Assembly (NCBI GenBank): GCA_019311115.1
Contig: JAFDDB010000011.1
Span: 1 to 42,385 of the forward strand
Source: Deltaproteobacteria bacterium
Lineage (GTDB): Bacteria; Myxococcota_A; UBA9160; SZUA-336
DNA length: 42,385 nucleotides
Direction of reading: 5' to 3'
Both the position numbers and the translations under genes were made by a program. The notes beneath the pieces were generated by a model. That model had not been told where the DNA came from, ran no database searches, and saw only the letters and a program-made list of their open reading frames with translations. This document shows positions 16,608-25,300 of the stretch, one piece after another (positions within the stretch are counted from its first letter, which is position 1; every line of letters begins with the position of its first letter).

Positions 16608-17599
16608 CAGACCTGCTCCAGGCGCCGCAGGTCGCCGTCGAAGAGCATGTGGATGTTGGGCAGACCGAAACGCAGCATGGCGGTCCGGTCGACGCCCATG
16701 CCGAACGCGAAGCCCTGGTACTTCCGGGAGTCGATGCCGCAGTTCTCGAGCACGCCGGGGTGGATCATCCCGCAGCCACCCCACTCGAGCCAGCCGTCCC
16801 GCCACGAGAAGTCCATCTCGGCCGAGGGCTCGGTGAAGGGGAAGAAGTGCGCGCGGAACCGGAGGCGCACGTCGTCTCCGACCAGGTGACGTGCGAACGC
16901 GTGCAGCACGCCCTTCAGGTCGGCGAAGGTGGTGTGATCGTCGACGATGAAGCCCTCGATCTGGTGGAACATCGGCGACTTGGTCGCGCCGTGGTCGACG
17001 CGGTAGGTGCGGCCCGGGGCGATGAAACGGAACGGCGGCTTGCGCCCGGTCATGGCGCGAATCTGAACCGGCGAGGTGTGCGTGCGCAGCACGTGTCCGC
17101 CCTCGACGAAGAAGCTGTCCTGCATGTCGCGGGCGGGGTGGTCATCTTCGATGCGGAGCGCCTCGAAGTTGTGGTACTCGGTCTCGACGTCCGGCCCCTC
17201 CTCGACCGAGAAACCGAGCCCCGCGAAGAACTCGCGCATGTCGCGCTCGACCAGCGAGAGCGGGTGCAGGTGCCCCTGCGGCGGCGCGGCTCCCGGGAGC
17301 GTCACGTCGAGCTGCCGGGACGAGAGCGCGCTCGCCTGGCGCGCGTTCTCGAGATCGCTGCGCCGCGCGGCGACCCGGTCCTCGATGCGCTGCTTGAGCG
17401 CGTTCACCTGCTGGCCGCGCTCGGCGCGATCGGCGGGGTCGAGGTCGCCGAGCCCGCGCAACAGCCCCGAGACCGACCCCTTGCGGCCGAGGAACCCCGC
17501 CCGCACTTCGGTCAGCGCCTGCGCGGACTCCGCGCGGACTATGGCCTCGTGCGCCATCTGCTCGAGCTCCTGGAGGCTCTGGGGCTCTGCAGACATCAT
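16607..17599 (-). CDS. pheS: Phenylalanine--tRNA ligase alpha subunit
   Basis: A 330-residue class II synthetase subunit. An N-terminal coiled coil (about 1-85) precedes the catalytic domain with motif 2 (FRFIAPGRTYRVDHGATKSP, residues about 190-209) and motif 3 (GFAFGMGVDRTAMLRFG near the C-terminus). The WLEWGGCGMIHP segment for phenylalanine binding is present. It charges tRNA-Phe together with PheT. Two adjacent ATG codons mark the start, 10 bases after rplT. The order rplT-pheS-pheT is classical. Confidence 0.97.
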   Translation of the reverse strand: MMSAEPQSLQELEQMAHEAIVRAESAQALTEVRAGFLGRKGSVSGLLRGLGDLDPADRAERGQQVNALKQRIEDRVAARRSDLENARQASALSSRQLDVTLPGAAPPQGHLHPLSLVERDMREFFAGLGFSVEEGPDVETEYHNFEALRIEDDHPARDMQDSFFVEGGHVLRTHTSPVQIRAMTGRKPPFRFIAPGRTYRVDHGATKSPMFHQIEGFIVDDHTTFADLKGVLHAFARHLVGDDVRLRFRAHFFPFTEPSAEMDFSWRDGWLEWGGCGMIHPGVLENCGIDSRKYQGFAFGMGVDRTAMLRFGLPNIHMLFDGDLRRLEQV

Positions 17600-17609
17600 G
17601 GATTCCGGG

Positions 17610-17963
17610 TCAGGCGGCCTCGGACTTCGCCACTTCGACGAACCGCTCGAAGGCGCCCGGATCCGAGACGGCCAGGTCGGCCAGGACCTTGCGGTCCACC
17701 TCGACGCCGGCCGTCTTCAGGCCGTTCATCATGCGGCTGTAGGTCAGCCCGTGCTGGCGCGCGGCCGCGTTGATCCGCGCGATCCAGAGCTGCCGGAACT
17801 GGCGCTTGCGCTGCCGGCGGTCACGATAGGCGTAGAGCAGGCTCTTCTCGACCGCGAGCCGCGCCCGCCGGACGAGCGTGCCGCTCGAACCGCGGAAGCC
17901 CGACGCCTGTTGCAGGATCTTGCGGTGCCTGCGGTGCCGCGTAACCCCTCGCTTGACTCTCAT
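17610..17963 (-). CDS. rplT: Large ribosomal subunit protein bL20
   Basis: A 117-residue basic protein with the L20 signature: [17 protein letters not shown] at the N-terminus, the long helix around [16 protein letters not shown] and the C-terminal half [20 protein letters not shown], noted as [11 protein letters not shown]. It is needed early in 50S assembly. In enterobacteria L20 represses the rpmI-rplT message translationally; whether that holds here is not visible. It sits 26 bases after rpmI in the operon. Confidence 0.98.
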   Translation of the reverse strand: MRVKRGVTRHRRHRKILQQASGFRGSSGTLVRRARLAVEKSLLYAYRDRRQRKRQFRQLWIARINAAARQHGLTYSRMMNGLKTAGVEVDRKVLADLAVSDPGAFERFVEVAKSEAA

Positions 17964-17989
17964 GACTCGTGCCCTCTCTCAGCCGTGGT

Positions 17990-18187
17990 TCACAGGTAGG
18001 GAAGCTGTTGCTTGATCGCGCGCTCGTCCGCGGAGTCGATCAGTCCGCCGTTGCGCAGGTTGCGCTTCTGCGTGCTGGTCTTCTTCGTCAGCATGTGGTT
18101 GCGGAACGCCTTGCCTCGCTTGAGCTTCCCGCTCCCGGTCTTCTTGAACCGCTTGGCGGCTCCGCGCCGCGTCTTCATCTTTGGCAT
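17990..18187 (-). CDS. rpmI: Large ribosomal subunit protein bL35
   Basis: A 65-residue basic protein of normal length starting [20 protein letters not shown], with the conserved [16 protein letters not shown] stretch of L35. It lies between infC and rplT, separated from infC by 19 bases that include a GGAG-type ribosome-binding site. Confidence 0.98.
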   Translation of the reverse strand: MPKMKTRRGAAKRFKKTGSGKLKRGKAFRNHMLTKKTSTQKRNLRNGGLIDSADERAIKQQLPYL

Positions 18188-18206
18188 GTCGCTCTCCTGC
18201 GCCTTC

Positions 18207-18950
18207 CTACGCCTCGTCGCCGGCCGGCCGCGCCTCTTCGTCGCGCGCCTCCGACTCCCCGGCGTTCTCCTCGATCTCTTCCTCGTTCACGACGTCCGTC
18301 TCTTCTGCGGCCACGTTCTCCGCCTCGGCCACGCCCTCCGCCTCGGCGACACCCTCCGCCACGGCCAGTCGGGCCTCCGCGGCCTTGAGCCGCGCGATCA
18401 CCGAGCGATTCGGCGCGACCGTCATGCTGAGCGTGCGCCCCTCCATCTGCGGATAGCTCTCGACGCTCGCGATCTCGTCGAGTCGCTCCCCGACCCGCCG
18501 GAGCAGGTCGCGGCCGAGCTGCGAGTGGACGATCTCGCGGCCCCGGAACATCACCGTGCACTTCACCTTGTCTCCCTCGAAGAGGAACTTCCGCGCGTTC
18601 TTCAGCTTGAAGTCCAGGTCGTGGTCATCGATCTGCGGCCTGAACTTGACCTCCTTGACCTGGCTCTGGTGCTGGGACTTCTTGGCCGTCGCCGCCTTCT
18701 TCTTCAGCTCGTACTTGTACCGGCCGTAGTCCATGATCTTGCAGACGGGCGGTTTGGCGTTGGGCGAGATCTCGACCAGGTCCAACCCGACCCGCCGGGC
18801 GATGTCGCGCGCCGCGTCCGACGCCATGACTCCGAGCTGCTGCCCGTCTTCATTCACGACGCGCACCTCCGGAACGCGAACGTGTTGGTTGACCCGGATC
18901 CGGTCCTGCTCCGGGCGTACGTCTCTCCACCGGCGCCTACGAAACCCCAC
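18207..18950 (-). CDS. infC: Translation initiation factor IF-3 with acidic C-terminal extension
   Basis: A 247-residue IF-3. The N-domain (about 18-85) includes [20 protein letters not shown], noted as [15 protein letters not shown], and YGRYKYE; the C-domain (about 97-188) includes VKEVKFRP and [12 protein letters not shown]. The core ends near residue 188; residues 189-247 are an Ala/Glu-rich acidic tail with [16 protein letters not shown]-like repeats. Most IF-3 proteins are 170-180 residues. A long C-terminal extension is known in Myxococcus xanthus IF-3 (DsgA). The start is a GTG at 18948-18950, directly after an in-frame stop; its AGGAGG lies inside the end of thrS, about 12 bases away, and the genes overlap by 14 bases. 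A rare ATC start is the alternative. Confidence 0.95.
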   Translation of the reverse strand: MGFRRRRWRDVRPEQDRIRVNQHVRVPEVRVVNEDGQQLGVMASDAARDIARRVGLDLVEISPNAKPPVCKIMDYGRYKYELKKKAATAKKSQHQSQVKEVKFRPQIDDHDLDFKLKNARKFLFEGDKVKCTVMFRGREIVHSQLGRDLLRRVGERLDEIASVESYPQMEGRTLSMTVAPNRSVIARLKAAEARLAVAEGVAEAEGVAEAENVAAEETDVVNEEEIEENAGESEARDEEARPAGDEA

Positions 18951-20868
18951 GCGTTCTCACTTCCTCCTGCATCGTTTCTACGAACTCCTTCAATGCGAGC
19001 GTGCGTTGCTCGCGCGAGTGGCGGCGGCGTACCGTGACCGAGCCATTCTCGGCCTCGGCGTCTCCCACTACCACGATGAACGGGACCTTGAGCATTTCCG
19101 CGCTGCGCACGCGGTAGTTGAGCGTCTCGCTGCGGTCGTCGGCCTCGACCCGCAGGCCCGCTTCGCGGAGGGCCTGGCAGGTGCGGGCGGCGACGGCCTC
19201 GTGGCGCTCCGAGATCGGCAGTATCACCGCCTGCACCGGAGACAGCCAGAGCGGCAGGTCGCCGCCGGTGTGCTCCAGGTAGATCGCGATGAACCGCTCG
19301 AGCGAGCCCAGCACCGCCCGGTGCAGCATGGCCGGCTGGTGGTCGGCGCCGTCGCGGCCGACGTACTCGAGCCCGAAGCGCCCGGGCGCTCCCATGTCGA
19401 TCTGCGCCGTTCCGAGCGTCCAGACCCGATCGAGCACGTCCTTGAAGTTGCACTCGATCTTCGGCGCGTAGAACGCCCCCTCGCCGGGATTCGTGCCGCA
19501 GGGGTAGCCGGCGCGCTCGACCGCCTCGTAAAGCTCCTGCTCGGCGCGGTCCCAGTCCCCGGGCTCGCCGATGAACTGGTCCGGACGCGTAGCCACCGCG
19601 ACCTGGATGCCGTCCAGCCCGAGCGCCTTGTAGGTCTCGGTCATCATGGCCATGAAGGCGTCGAGCTCGTCGGGGACCTGCCCCGGCTCGCAGAAGATGT
19701 GCGCATCGTCCTGTACGAAGGAGCGCACGCGGGTCAGGCCGTGGAGCGTCCCCGAGCGCTCGTAGCGGTGGAGCCGGGAGTACTCGTTGAACCGCAGGGG
19801 GAGCTCCCGGTACGAGCGCTTCGTCGAGCGGAAGATCAGGCAGTGGCCCGGGCAGTTCATCGGCTTCAAGGCGATCTCGCCGCCGTCGGGCTCCGGGATC
19901 ATGAACATGTCCTGGTGGAAGTTCTCGTAGTGGCCCGAGACCTTGAACAGGTCGGCCGAGAACACCTGCGGGGCCGTCACCTCCTGGAAGCCCTGCTCCT
20001 CGTGCCGGTCGCGCATGTACCCGACCAGCGCGTTGTAGAGCTTCTGGCCGTTCGGCAGGAAGAACGGCGAGCCGGGCGACCACTCGTGGAACATGAACAG
20101 GCCGAGCTCGGCGCCGAGCCGCCGGTGGTCGCGCTTGAGCGCCTCTTCGATGCGGGCCTCGTAGGCCTTCAGCTGCTTCTTGCCGCCGAACGCCACGCCG
20201 TAGATGCGCTGGAGCATCGGGTTGCTCTCGTCGCCTCTCCAGTACGAGCCCGAGATGTCGATCAGCTTGAAGGCCCCGATCTGGCGGGTGCTCTGCACGT
20301 GCGGACCGCGGCAGACGTCGACGAAGCTCCCATGGCGGAAGAGCGTGATCTCGGCGTCCGCGGCCAGGTCGCCGATGCGCGAGACCTTGAGCACCTCGCC
20401 CTGCTTCTCGAACTCGCTCAGGGCTTCTGCGTGCGAGACGACCTGGCGCTCGAACGGCAGGTCCTCGCCGATGATGCGCTGCATCTCGGCCTCGATGCGT
20501 GGCAGGTCGTCGCGGCCGAGACGTACGGGAATGTCGAAGTCGTACTGGAACTTCCCGTCGCGACCGCTTCTCCCCACGTCGATCTGCGTGCCGGGCCACA
20601 GGCGCTTCACCGCGTCGGCCATCACGTGCTCGGCCGAGTGCCGGATCACGTCGCCCGCTTCGTCGTCACGCGCAGTGATCAGCCGCAGCTTGCCACCGGA
20701 GCGCAGCGGCGCGCGCAGGTCGACCCACGCGTCATCGAGACGTCCGGCGAGAGCGGCCTTCGCCAGGCCCGGGCCGATCTGCCGCGCGGCGTCGAGGGGT
20801 GTGCTTGCCTCCGGCACGGTCAACCGCGTGCCGTCCGGCAGCTCGAGTTCGAGCGTCGGCGAACTCAT
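18937..20868 (-). CDS. thrS: Threonine--tRNA ligase
   Basis: A 643-residue class II synthetase, usual length. The TGS domain spans about 1-65 (LELPDGTRLTVPE). The editing domain carries H77, H81 (RHSAEHVM) and C186. The catalytic domain has the zinc ligand C339 in MNCPGH, with two later histidines, and the C-terminal anticodon-binding domain covers about 540-640. The start ATG at 20866-20868 gives the standard TGS N-terminus; the longer open frame runs through the tRNA gene and was rejected. It lies 62 bases after tRNA-Val on the same strand, so the two probably share a promoter. No T-box leader is seen. Confidence 0.97.
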   Translation of the reverse strand: MSSPTLELELPDGTRLTVPEASTPLDAARQIGPGLAKAALAGRLDDAWVDLRAPLRSGGKLRLITARDDEAGDVIRHSAEHVMADAVKRLWPGTQIDVGRSGRDGKFQYDFDIPVRLGRDDLPRIEAEMQRIIGEDLPFERQVVSHAEALSEFEKQGEVLKVSRIGDLAADAEITLFRHGSFVDVCRGPHVQSTRQIGAFKLIDISGSYWRGDESNPMLQRIYGVAFGGKKQLKAYEARIEEALKRDHRRLGAELGLFMFHEWSPGSPFFLPNGQKLYNALVGYMRDRHEEQGFQEVTAPQVFSADLFKVSGHYENFHQDMFMIPEPDGGEIALKPMNCPGHCLIFRSTKRSYRELPLRFNEYSRLHRYERSGTLHGLTRVRSFVQDDAHIFCEPGQVPDELDAFMAMMTETYKALGLDGIQVAVATRPDQFIGEPGDWDRAEQELYEAVERAGYPCGTNPGEGAFYAPKIECNFKDVLDRVWTLGTAQIDMGAPGRFGLEYVGRDGADHQPAMLHRAVLGSLERFIAIYLEHTGGDLPLWLSPVQAVILPISERHEAVAARTCQALREAGLRVEADDRSETLNYRVRSAEMLKVPFIVVVGDAEAENGSVTVRRRHSREQRTLALKEFVETMQEEVRTRGVS

Positions 20869-20930
20869 GCCCGCGTGGCAGGTCGTTGGTCTGTACGGCT
20901 TGGAATCATGGATGAGTAGGGGGGACTGCG

Positions 20931-21005
20931 TGGTAGGCACGGGCGGTTTCGAACCGCCGACTTCTACCATGTCAAGGTAGCGCTCTACCCCTGAGCTACG
21001 TGCCT
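20931..21005 (-). tRNA. tRNA-Val (GAC), CCA encoded
   Basis: All arms fold: a 7-bp acceptor (AGGCACG/CGTGCCT), a 4-bp D stem (GCTC/GAGC), a 5-bp anticodon stem CTACC/GGTAG with loop TTGACAT and anticodon GAC, a 5-base variable loop, and a 5-bp T stem GGCGG/CCGCC with loop TTCGAAA. The discriminator is A, followed by an encoded CCA. Length is 72 nt without CCA. Confidence 0.97.
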
Positions 21006-21020
21006 CTAACCCGGCGAAAT

Positions 21021-21049
21021 CTAATATCAATTCGCCATCGGGGTGTCAA
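21021..21049 (-). promoter_or_regulatory. Sigma70-type promoter for tRNA-Val and thrS operon
   Basis: A perfect -35 TTGACA (21044-21049) and a -10 TATTAG (21021-21026) are separated by 17 bases. Transcription would begin about 10 bases before the mature tRNA 5' end. It is the only strong promoter found for the nine-gene translation operon. Confidence 0.8.
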
Positions 21050-21144
21050 TTTTGCCCAGCCCCTGCCGGCGGGCTGCCCGCCCGTCCGATCGGGCTCCAG
21101 TCCGGCTCCGATCGGGGCCGGGGTCGGGTCCGGCTCGGGGCGGC

Positions 21145-22305
21145 TCAGCGCCGCGGCGAGGCGGCCGTGGCAGCCGGCTCGACCCGGGCCACGCGGAGTT
21201 CCACGCGGTCCCGGCGGACCTCGACCGGCTCCAGCCGGAAGCCCTCGAAGGCGACGGCCGCCAGGCGCTCCTGGAGCGCCCCAGCACGCAGGGGGCCCTG
21301 GAAGACCAGCTCGGCGTTGCGGGGGCCCAGCGACAGGACCTGGGCCCGGCGGGCGCCCAGCACGTCGGACATCAGCCGCCGCACGGCCTCGACCTGGCGG
21401 TAGCTCGAGACGTTCGAGAGGCGCAGGAAGACAGGCGCGTCGTCGGGCGACAGGGCCGTCCAGTTGCGGTCGAGCTGCATCAGCAGGTTCCCGGCCAGCT
21501 GGTCCTCCAGCGCCTCGACCGCCCGGATGAAGGCCTCGTCGCGGCTCGGGTGGTAGCCCGGGGCGTCGAAGTGGCTGCTGGCGACCTCGAAGCCGTCGTG
21601 GGCCCGGTAGGCCCGGCCCCGGACCTCGGCCACGCCCGCCACCATGCCGGGCGAGAGCGACCGCTCGTTCCAGCTCACGCGGACCTCGACGGCCAGGTCC
21701 GCCCCCACCGCCCGGGCCAGGTCCAGCGCGCTCTGCGGACGCGGGGTGCCGCTGCGCAGGGCGGGCTCGACCACGATGAACTCCTCGTCGCGCAGGCGGT
21801 CGGCCAGGTAGCGCTCGAAGGCACCGAGCAGCTCGCGGGCCCCGCCGAAGCTGCCGGAGGCCGGAACCACGAGCAGCGCCACGGACGGGCGGTCGCGCGA
21901 GGAGCGCAGCAGGCCGAGCGTCCGCAGCTGCCCCCGGACCTGCGCCGCGTCCACCGTCGCGGTCAGGGTCAGGGCGACCTCCTCGATCTCGGGATCGTCC
22001 GCCGTCGGACGACGCCGGGGGCCAGCGTCGACCGTGTAGGTGAGGACGTAGCCGGCAGCCCGGGGCGCGAGCGCCTCGCGCACGCGCTCCTCCTCGTACT
22101 CGATCGCCTCGGGACTGGCGAAGAGCCGCACCACCTGGAACACCGCCTCGGTGAGCGCGGCCCGGAAGACCAGGTCGCGGACCCTGCCCTCGTTCCGCTC
22201 GGTCACCACCACGGCGACCTCGACGGTCACCGTCGTGGGCTCGATGGCGCGCGCCAGGCCCGGAAGCAGGAGCAGCAGTGCGAGCATGGAGCGGGACCCC
22301 GTCAT
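21145..22305 (-). CDS. Exported protein, FlgT/TolB-like and DUF2066-like features, function unknown
   Basis: A 386-residue protein started at ATG 22303-22305, overlapping the dnaE stop as ATGA. Residues 1-20 form a signal peptide (MLALLLLLPGLARA core). Residues about 22-125 look like a FlgT N-terminal-type alpha/beta domain (RAALTEAVFQVVRLF, then GYVLTYTVD). Residues about 130-290 resemble the TolB/FlgT middle domain (SVALLVVPASGSFGG, then ADLAVEVRVSWNER). The final 90 residues form a ferredoxin-like repeat (FLRLSNVSSYRQVEAVRRLM) recalling the C-terminus of DUF2066 proteins. Resemblance is by pattern only, so no function is assigned. No flagellar gene is near. It probably acts in the periplasm. 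Confidence 0.6.
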   Translation of the reverse strand: MTGSRSMLALLLLLPGLARAIEPTTVTVEVAVVVTERNEGRVRDLVFRAALTEAVFQVVRLFASPEAIEYEEERVREALAPRAAGYVLTYTVDAGPRRRPTADDPEIEEVALTLTATVDAAQVRGQLRTLGLLRSSRDRPSVALLVVPASGSFGGARELLGAFERYLADRLRDEEFIVVEPALRSGTPRPQSALDLARAVGADLAVEVRVSWNERSLSPGMVAGVAEVRGRAYRAHDGFEVASSHFDAPGYHPSRDEAFIRAVEALEDQLAGNLLMQLDRNWTALSPDDAPVFLRLSNVSSYRQVEAVRRLMSDVLGARRAQVLSLGPRNAELVFQGPLRAGALQERLAAVAFEGFRLEPVEVRRDRVELRVARVEPAATAASPRR

Positions 22306-25300
22306 GCGCGGCAGGTCGCCACGCGCTGACCGAACAAGCCGTCGACCCGGTGGATCAGCTCGTCGCTCGGACCCACCTGGTGGTTCGGCAGCGCCAGCTC
22401 CGCCTCGGCGCCGTCGGGAAGGCAGATGCACAGCACCGACGGCGTCTTGCCCGGAACCATGTCGAGGATGCCGCGCAGGTCGCGAAGCCGGTCGCGCGTC
22501 AGCGAGTCGGCGCGGACCCGAACGCGGAACTCGCGAGCGTACTTCCGCCACGCGTCCTCCATGCTCAGGACCTCTTCGGCCAGCAGCTCCGAGCGCTCCG
22601 CATCGATCTGCAGCTTTCCCGACACGAACAGACACTGCTCCTCGCGCAGCACGGCACCGTACTGCTCGAAGACCTTCGGGAAGAACACGACGCCGAGCGA
22701 GCCGCTCAGGTCCTCGAGCTGGGCGCGCGCCATCAGCGCGCCCTTCCGCGTCTTCTGGGTGCGCAGGCCGTTCACGAGCCCCCCGATCCGCACCTCGCGC
22801 TCGCGCCAGGTGCCGTCGAGCGCTTCGATGGCGGCGCTCGAGAAGAATTCGAGCGTCTGCGAGTGGGACTCGAGCGGGTGCCCGCTGACGTAGAAGCCGA
22901 GCGCGTCCTTCTCCCCGGCCAGCAACTCCGAGGTCGGCCACTCGCTCTTCTCGATCAGCGGCGGCTCGTCCTCGATGCCGCCGGACCCGAAGAGCGACGC
23001 CTGGCCGACGCGCAGGTCCCGCTGGGCCCGCTGGCCGGTGGTCAGCGCGAGCGGCAGGGACGCCATGAGCGAGGCGCGCGTGGCCTTCTGGAAGTCGAAG
23101 GCTCCGCAACGGATCAGGCTCTCGATCACGCGCCGGTTCACGCGCTGGCTGTCGATGCGCTGGCAGAAGTCGAAGAGGCTCCGGAACGGGCCGGCGTCCC
23201 GGCGTGACTCCAGGATCGCCTCGACCGCGCCCTGCCCCACGTTCTTCACGCCGACCATGCCGAAGCGGATGGCCTCGCCATCGTCGGCGACCGAGAACTC
23301 GGCCTCGCTCTCGTTGACGCCGGGAGCGCGAACCACAATGCCGCGCTTCGCGGCATCCTTCATGTAGCGGTCGAGCTTGCCCTCTTCCTTCCACTCGACG
23401 GTCATCGTGGCAGCGAGGAACTCCGCCCGGTAGTGGGCCTTCAGGTACGCGGTCTGGTGGGTGAGCAGCGCGTACGCCCCGGCGTGGGCCTTGGGGAAGC
23501 CGTAGCCCGAGAACTGGTAGATCAGGTCGAAGAGCTGGCTCGCCTTGTGCACCGGGTGGCCGTTCGCCACCGCGCCGTCGACGAACTTCGCGCGCTGCGC
23601 CTCCATCTCGGCGGCGATCTTCTTGCCCATCGCCTTGCGGAGCAGGTCGCCCTCGCCGAGCGAGTAGCCGGCGATGCGGTTGGCGATCTGCAGCACCTGG
23701 TCCTGGTAGATCATCAGGCCGTAGGTCTCGGCCAGCACCGCCTCGAGCTCCGGGAGCAGGTACTCGACCGCGCGGCGGCCGTGATGGCGCTCGACGAACT
23801 CGTCGTGCACGCCCGCCTGCAGCGTGGCCGGGCGGTACAGGGCGATCAGCGGCACCACGTCGCGGAAGCTTCGCGGCTGGTACTTGACCACCAGGTCGGT
23901 GCAGCCCTCCGACTCGAGCTGGAAGACCCCGTAGGTGTCGCCCTCGCAGAGCATGTCGTAGGTCTTCGAGTCTTGGAGATCCGTCTTCCCGATGTCGAAG
24001 TCCGGATCGTGGGCCGCGCGCACGCGCTCGGCCGCGTCGTGGATGATGGTGAGCGTGCGCAGGCCGAGGAAGTCGAACTTGACCAGGCCGATCTTCTCGC
24101 ACATGCGCCAGTCGTACTGCACCAGCACCTTCTTCGACTTCGAGTCGCGGTACAGCGGCGCCACGTCGAGCAGCGGGCGCGAGGAGATGACGACTCCGGC
24201 CGCGTGCTGGCCCGCGTTCCGGATCTGTCCCTCGAGCGACAGCGCCAGCTCCATCAGCTTCTTCACGTCGGGGTCCGACTCGACGGTCTGACGCAGCTCG
24301 CGCGACTGCTCGAGCGACTCGCTCAGCGAGATTCCGAGGGCGTCCGGGATCAGCTTCGCCACCTTGTCGACGTCACCGAAGGCCATGCCCAGCACGCGCC
24401 CGCAGTCGCGCAGCGCAGCCTTGGCCTGCATCTTGTTGAAGGTGACGATGCCGGCCACGCGGCGGCCCTCGTCGCCCTCTCCGTTGTACTTGTCCTCGAC
24501 GTAGCGGATCACCTCGGCGCGCCGGTTCATGCAGAAGTCCATGTCGATGTCGGGCATGGACTCGCGCTCGGGGTTCAGGAAGCGCTCGAAGGGGATGCCC
24601 AGGTCGACGGGGTCGATGTCGACGATGCGCAGCGCGTAGCCGGCCAGCGACCCGGCCGAGGAGCCGCGCCCGGGTCCCACGGGGATCCGCTGCTCGCGCG
24701 CGAAGCGGATCATGTCCCAGACGATCAGGAAGTAGCCCGCATAGCCCTTCTGCCCGATCACGTCGAGCTCGTAGCGGATGCGCTTCTCGTAGTGAGCGTG
24801 CCGCTCGGGAATGGGCTCTTCGGGGTCGAGGCCGAGCCGGTCGTGCAGTCCCCGCATCGCGAGGCGCTCCAGGTAGCTCTCGGCCGTCTCGCCCGCCGGC
24901 ACCTGGAAGTCCGGCAGGAAGGCGCGCCCCGTCTCGAGCTCGAAGTTGCAGCGCTCCGCCAGCTCGACCGAATTCGTCACGGCCTCGGGGCAGTCGTGGA
25001 AGAGCTCGAGCATCTCCTCTTCGTCCTTGACGTAGAAGCCTTGGCCGTCGAAGCGGAAGCGGTTCGGGTCGTCCAGGTTGTTGCCCGTCTGCACGCAGAG
25101 CAGCGCCTCGTGGGGGTGCGCGTCGTTGCAGCCCAGGTAGTGGCAGTCGTTGGTCGCGAGCAGCGGCAGCCCCAGGTCGCGGTGCATGCCGAAGAGCTCT
25201 TGGTTGACCGGCTCCTGCGCGGCGATCCCGTGGCGTTGCACCTCGAGGTAGAAGCGGTCGTCGAAGATCCGCGAGTAGTCCTCGACCAGCTGCCAGGCCT

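Noticed and set aside
20869-20930. T-box leader before thrS
   Set aside because: No T-box sequence or specifier stem, and the 62-base gap after the tRNA is too short.
21145-24102. A 985-codon reading of the exported protein extending into dnaE
   Set aside because: The part upstream of 22305 is an out-of-frame dnaE translation; the signal peptide and the ATGA overlap mark the true start.
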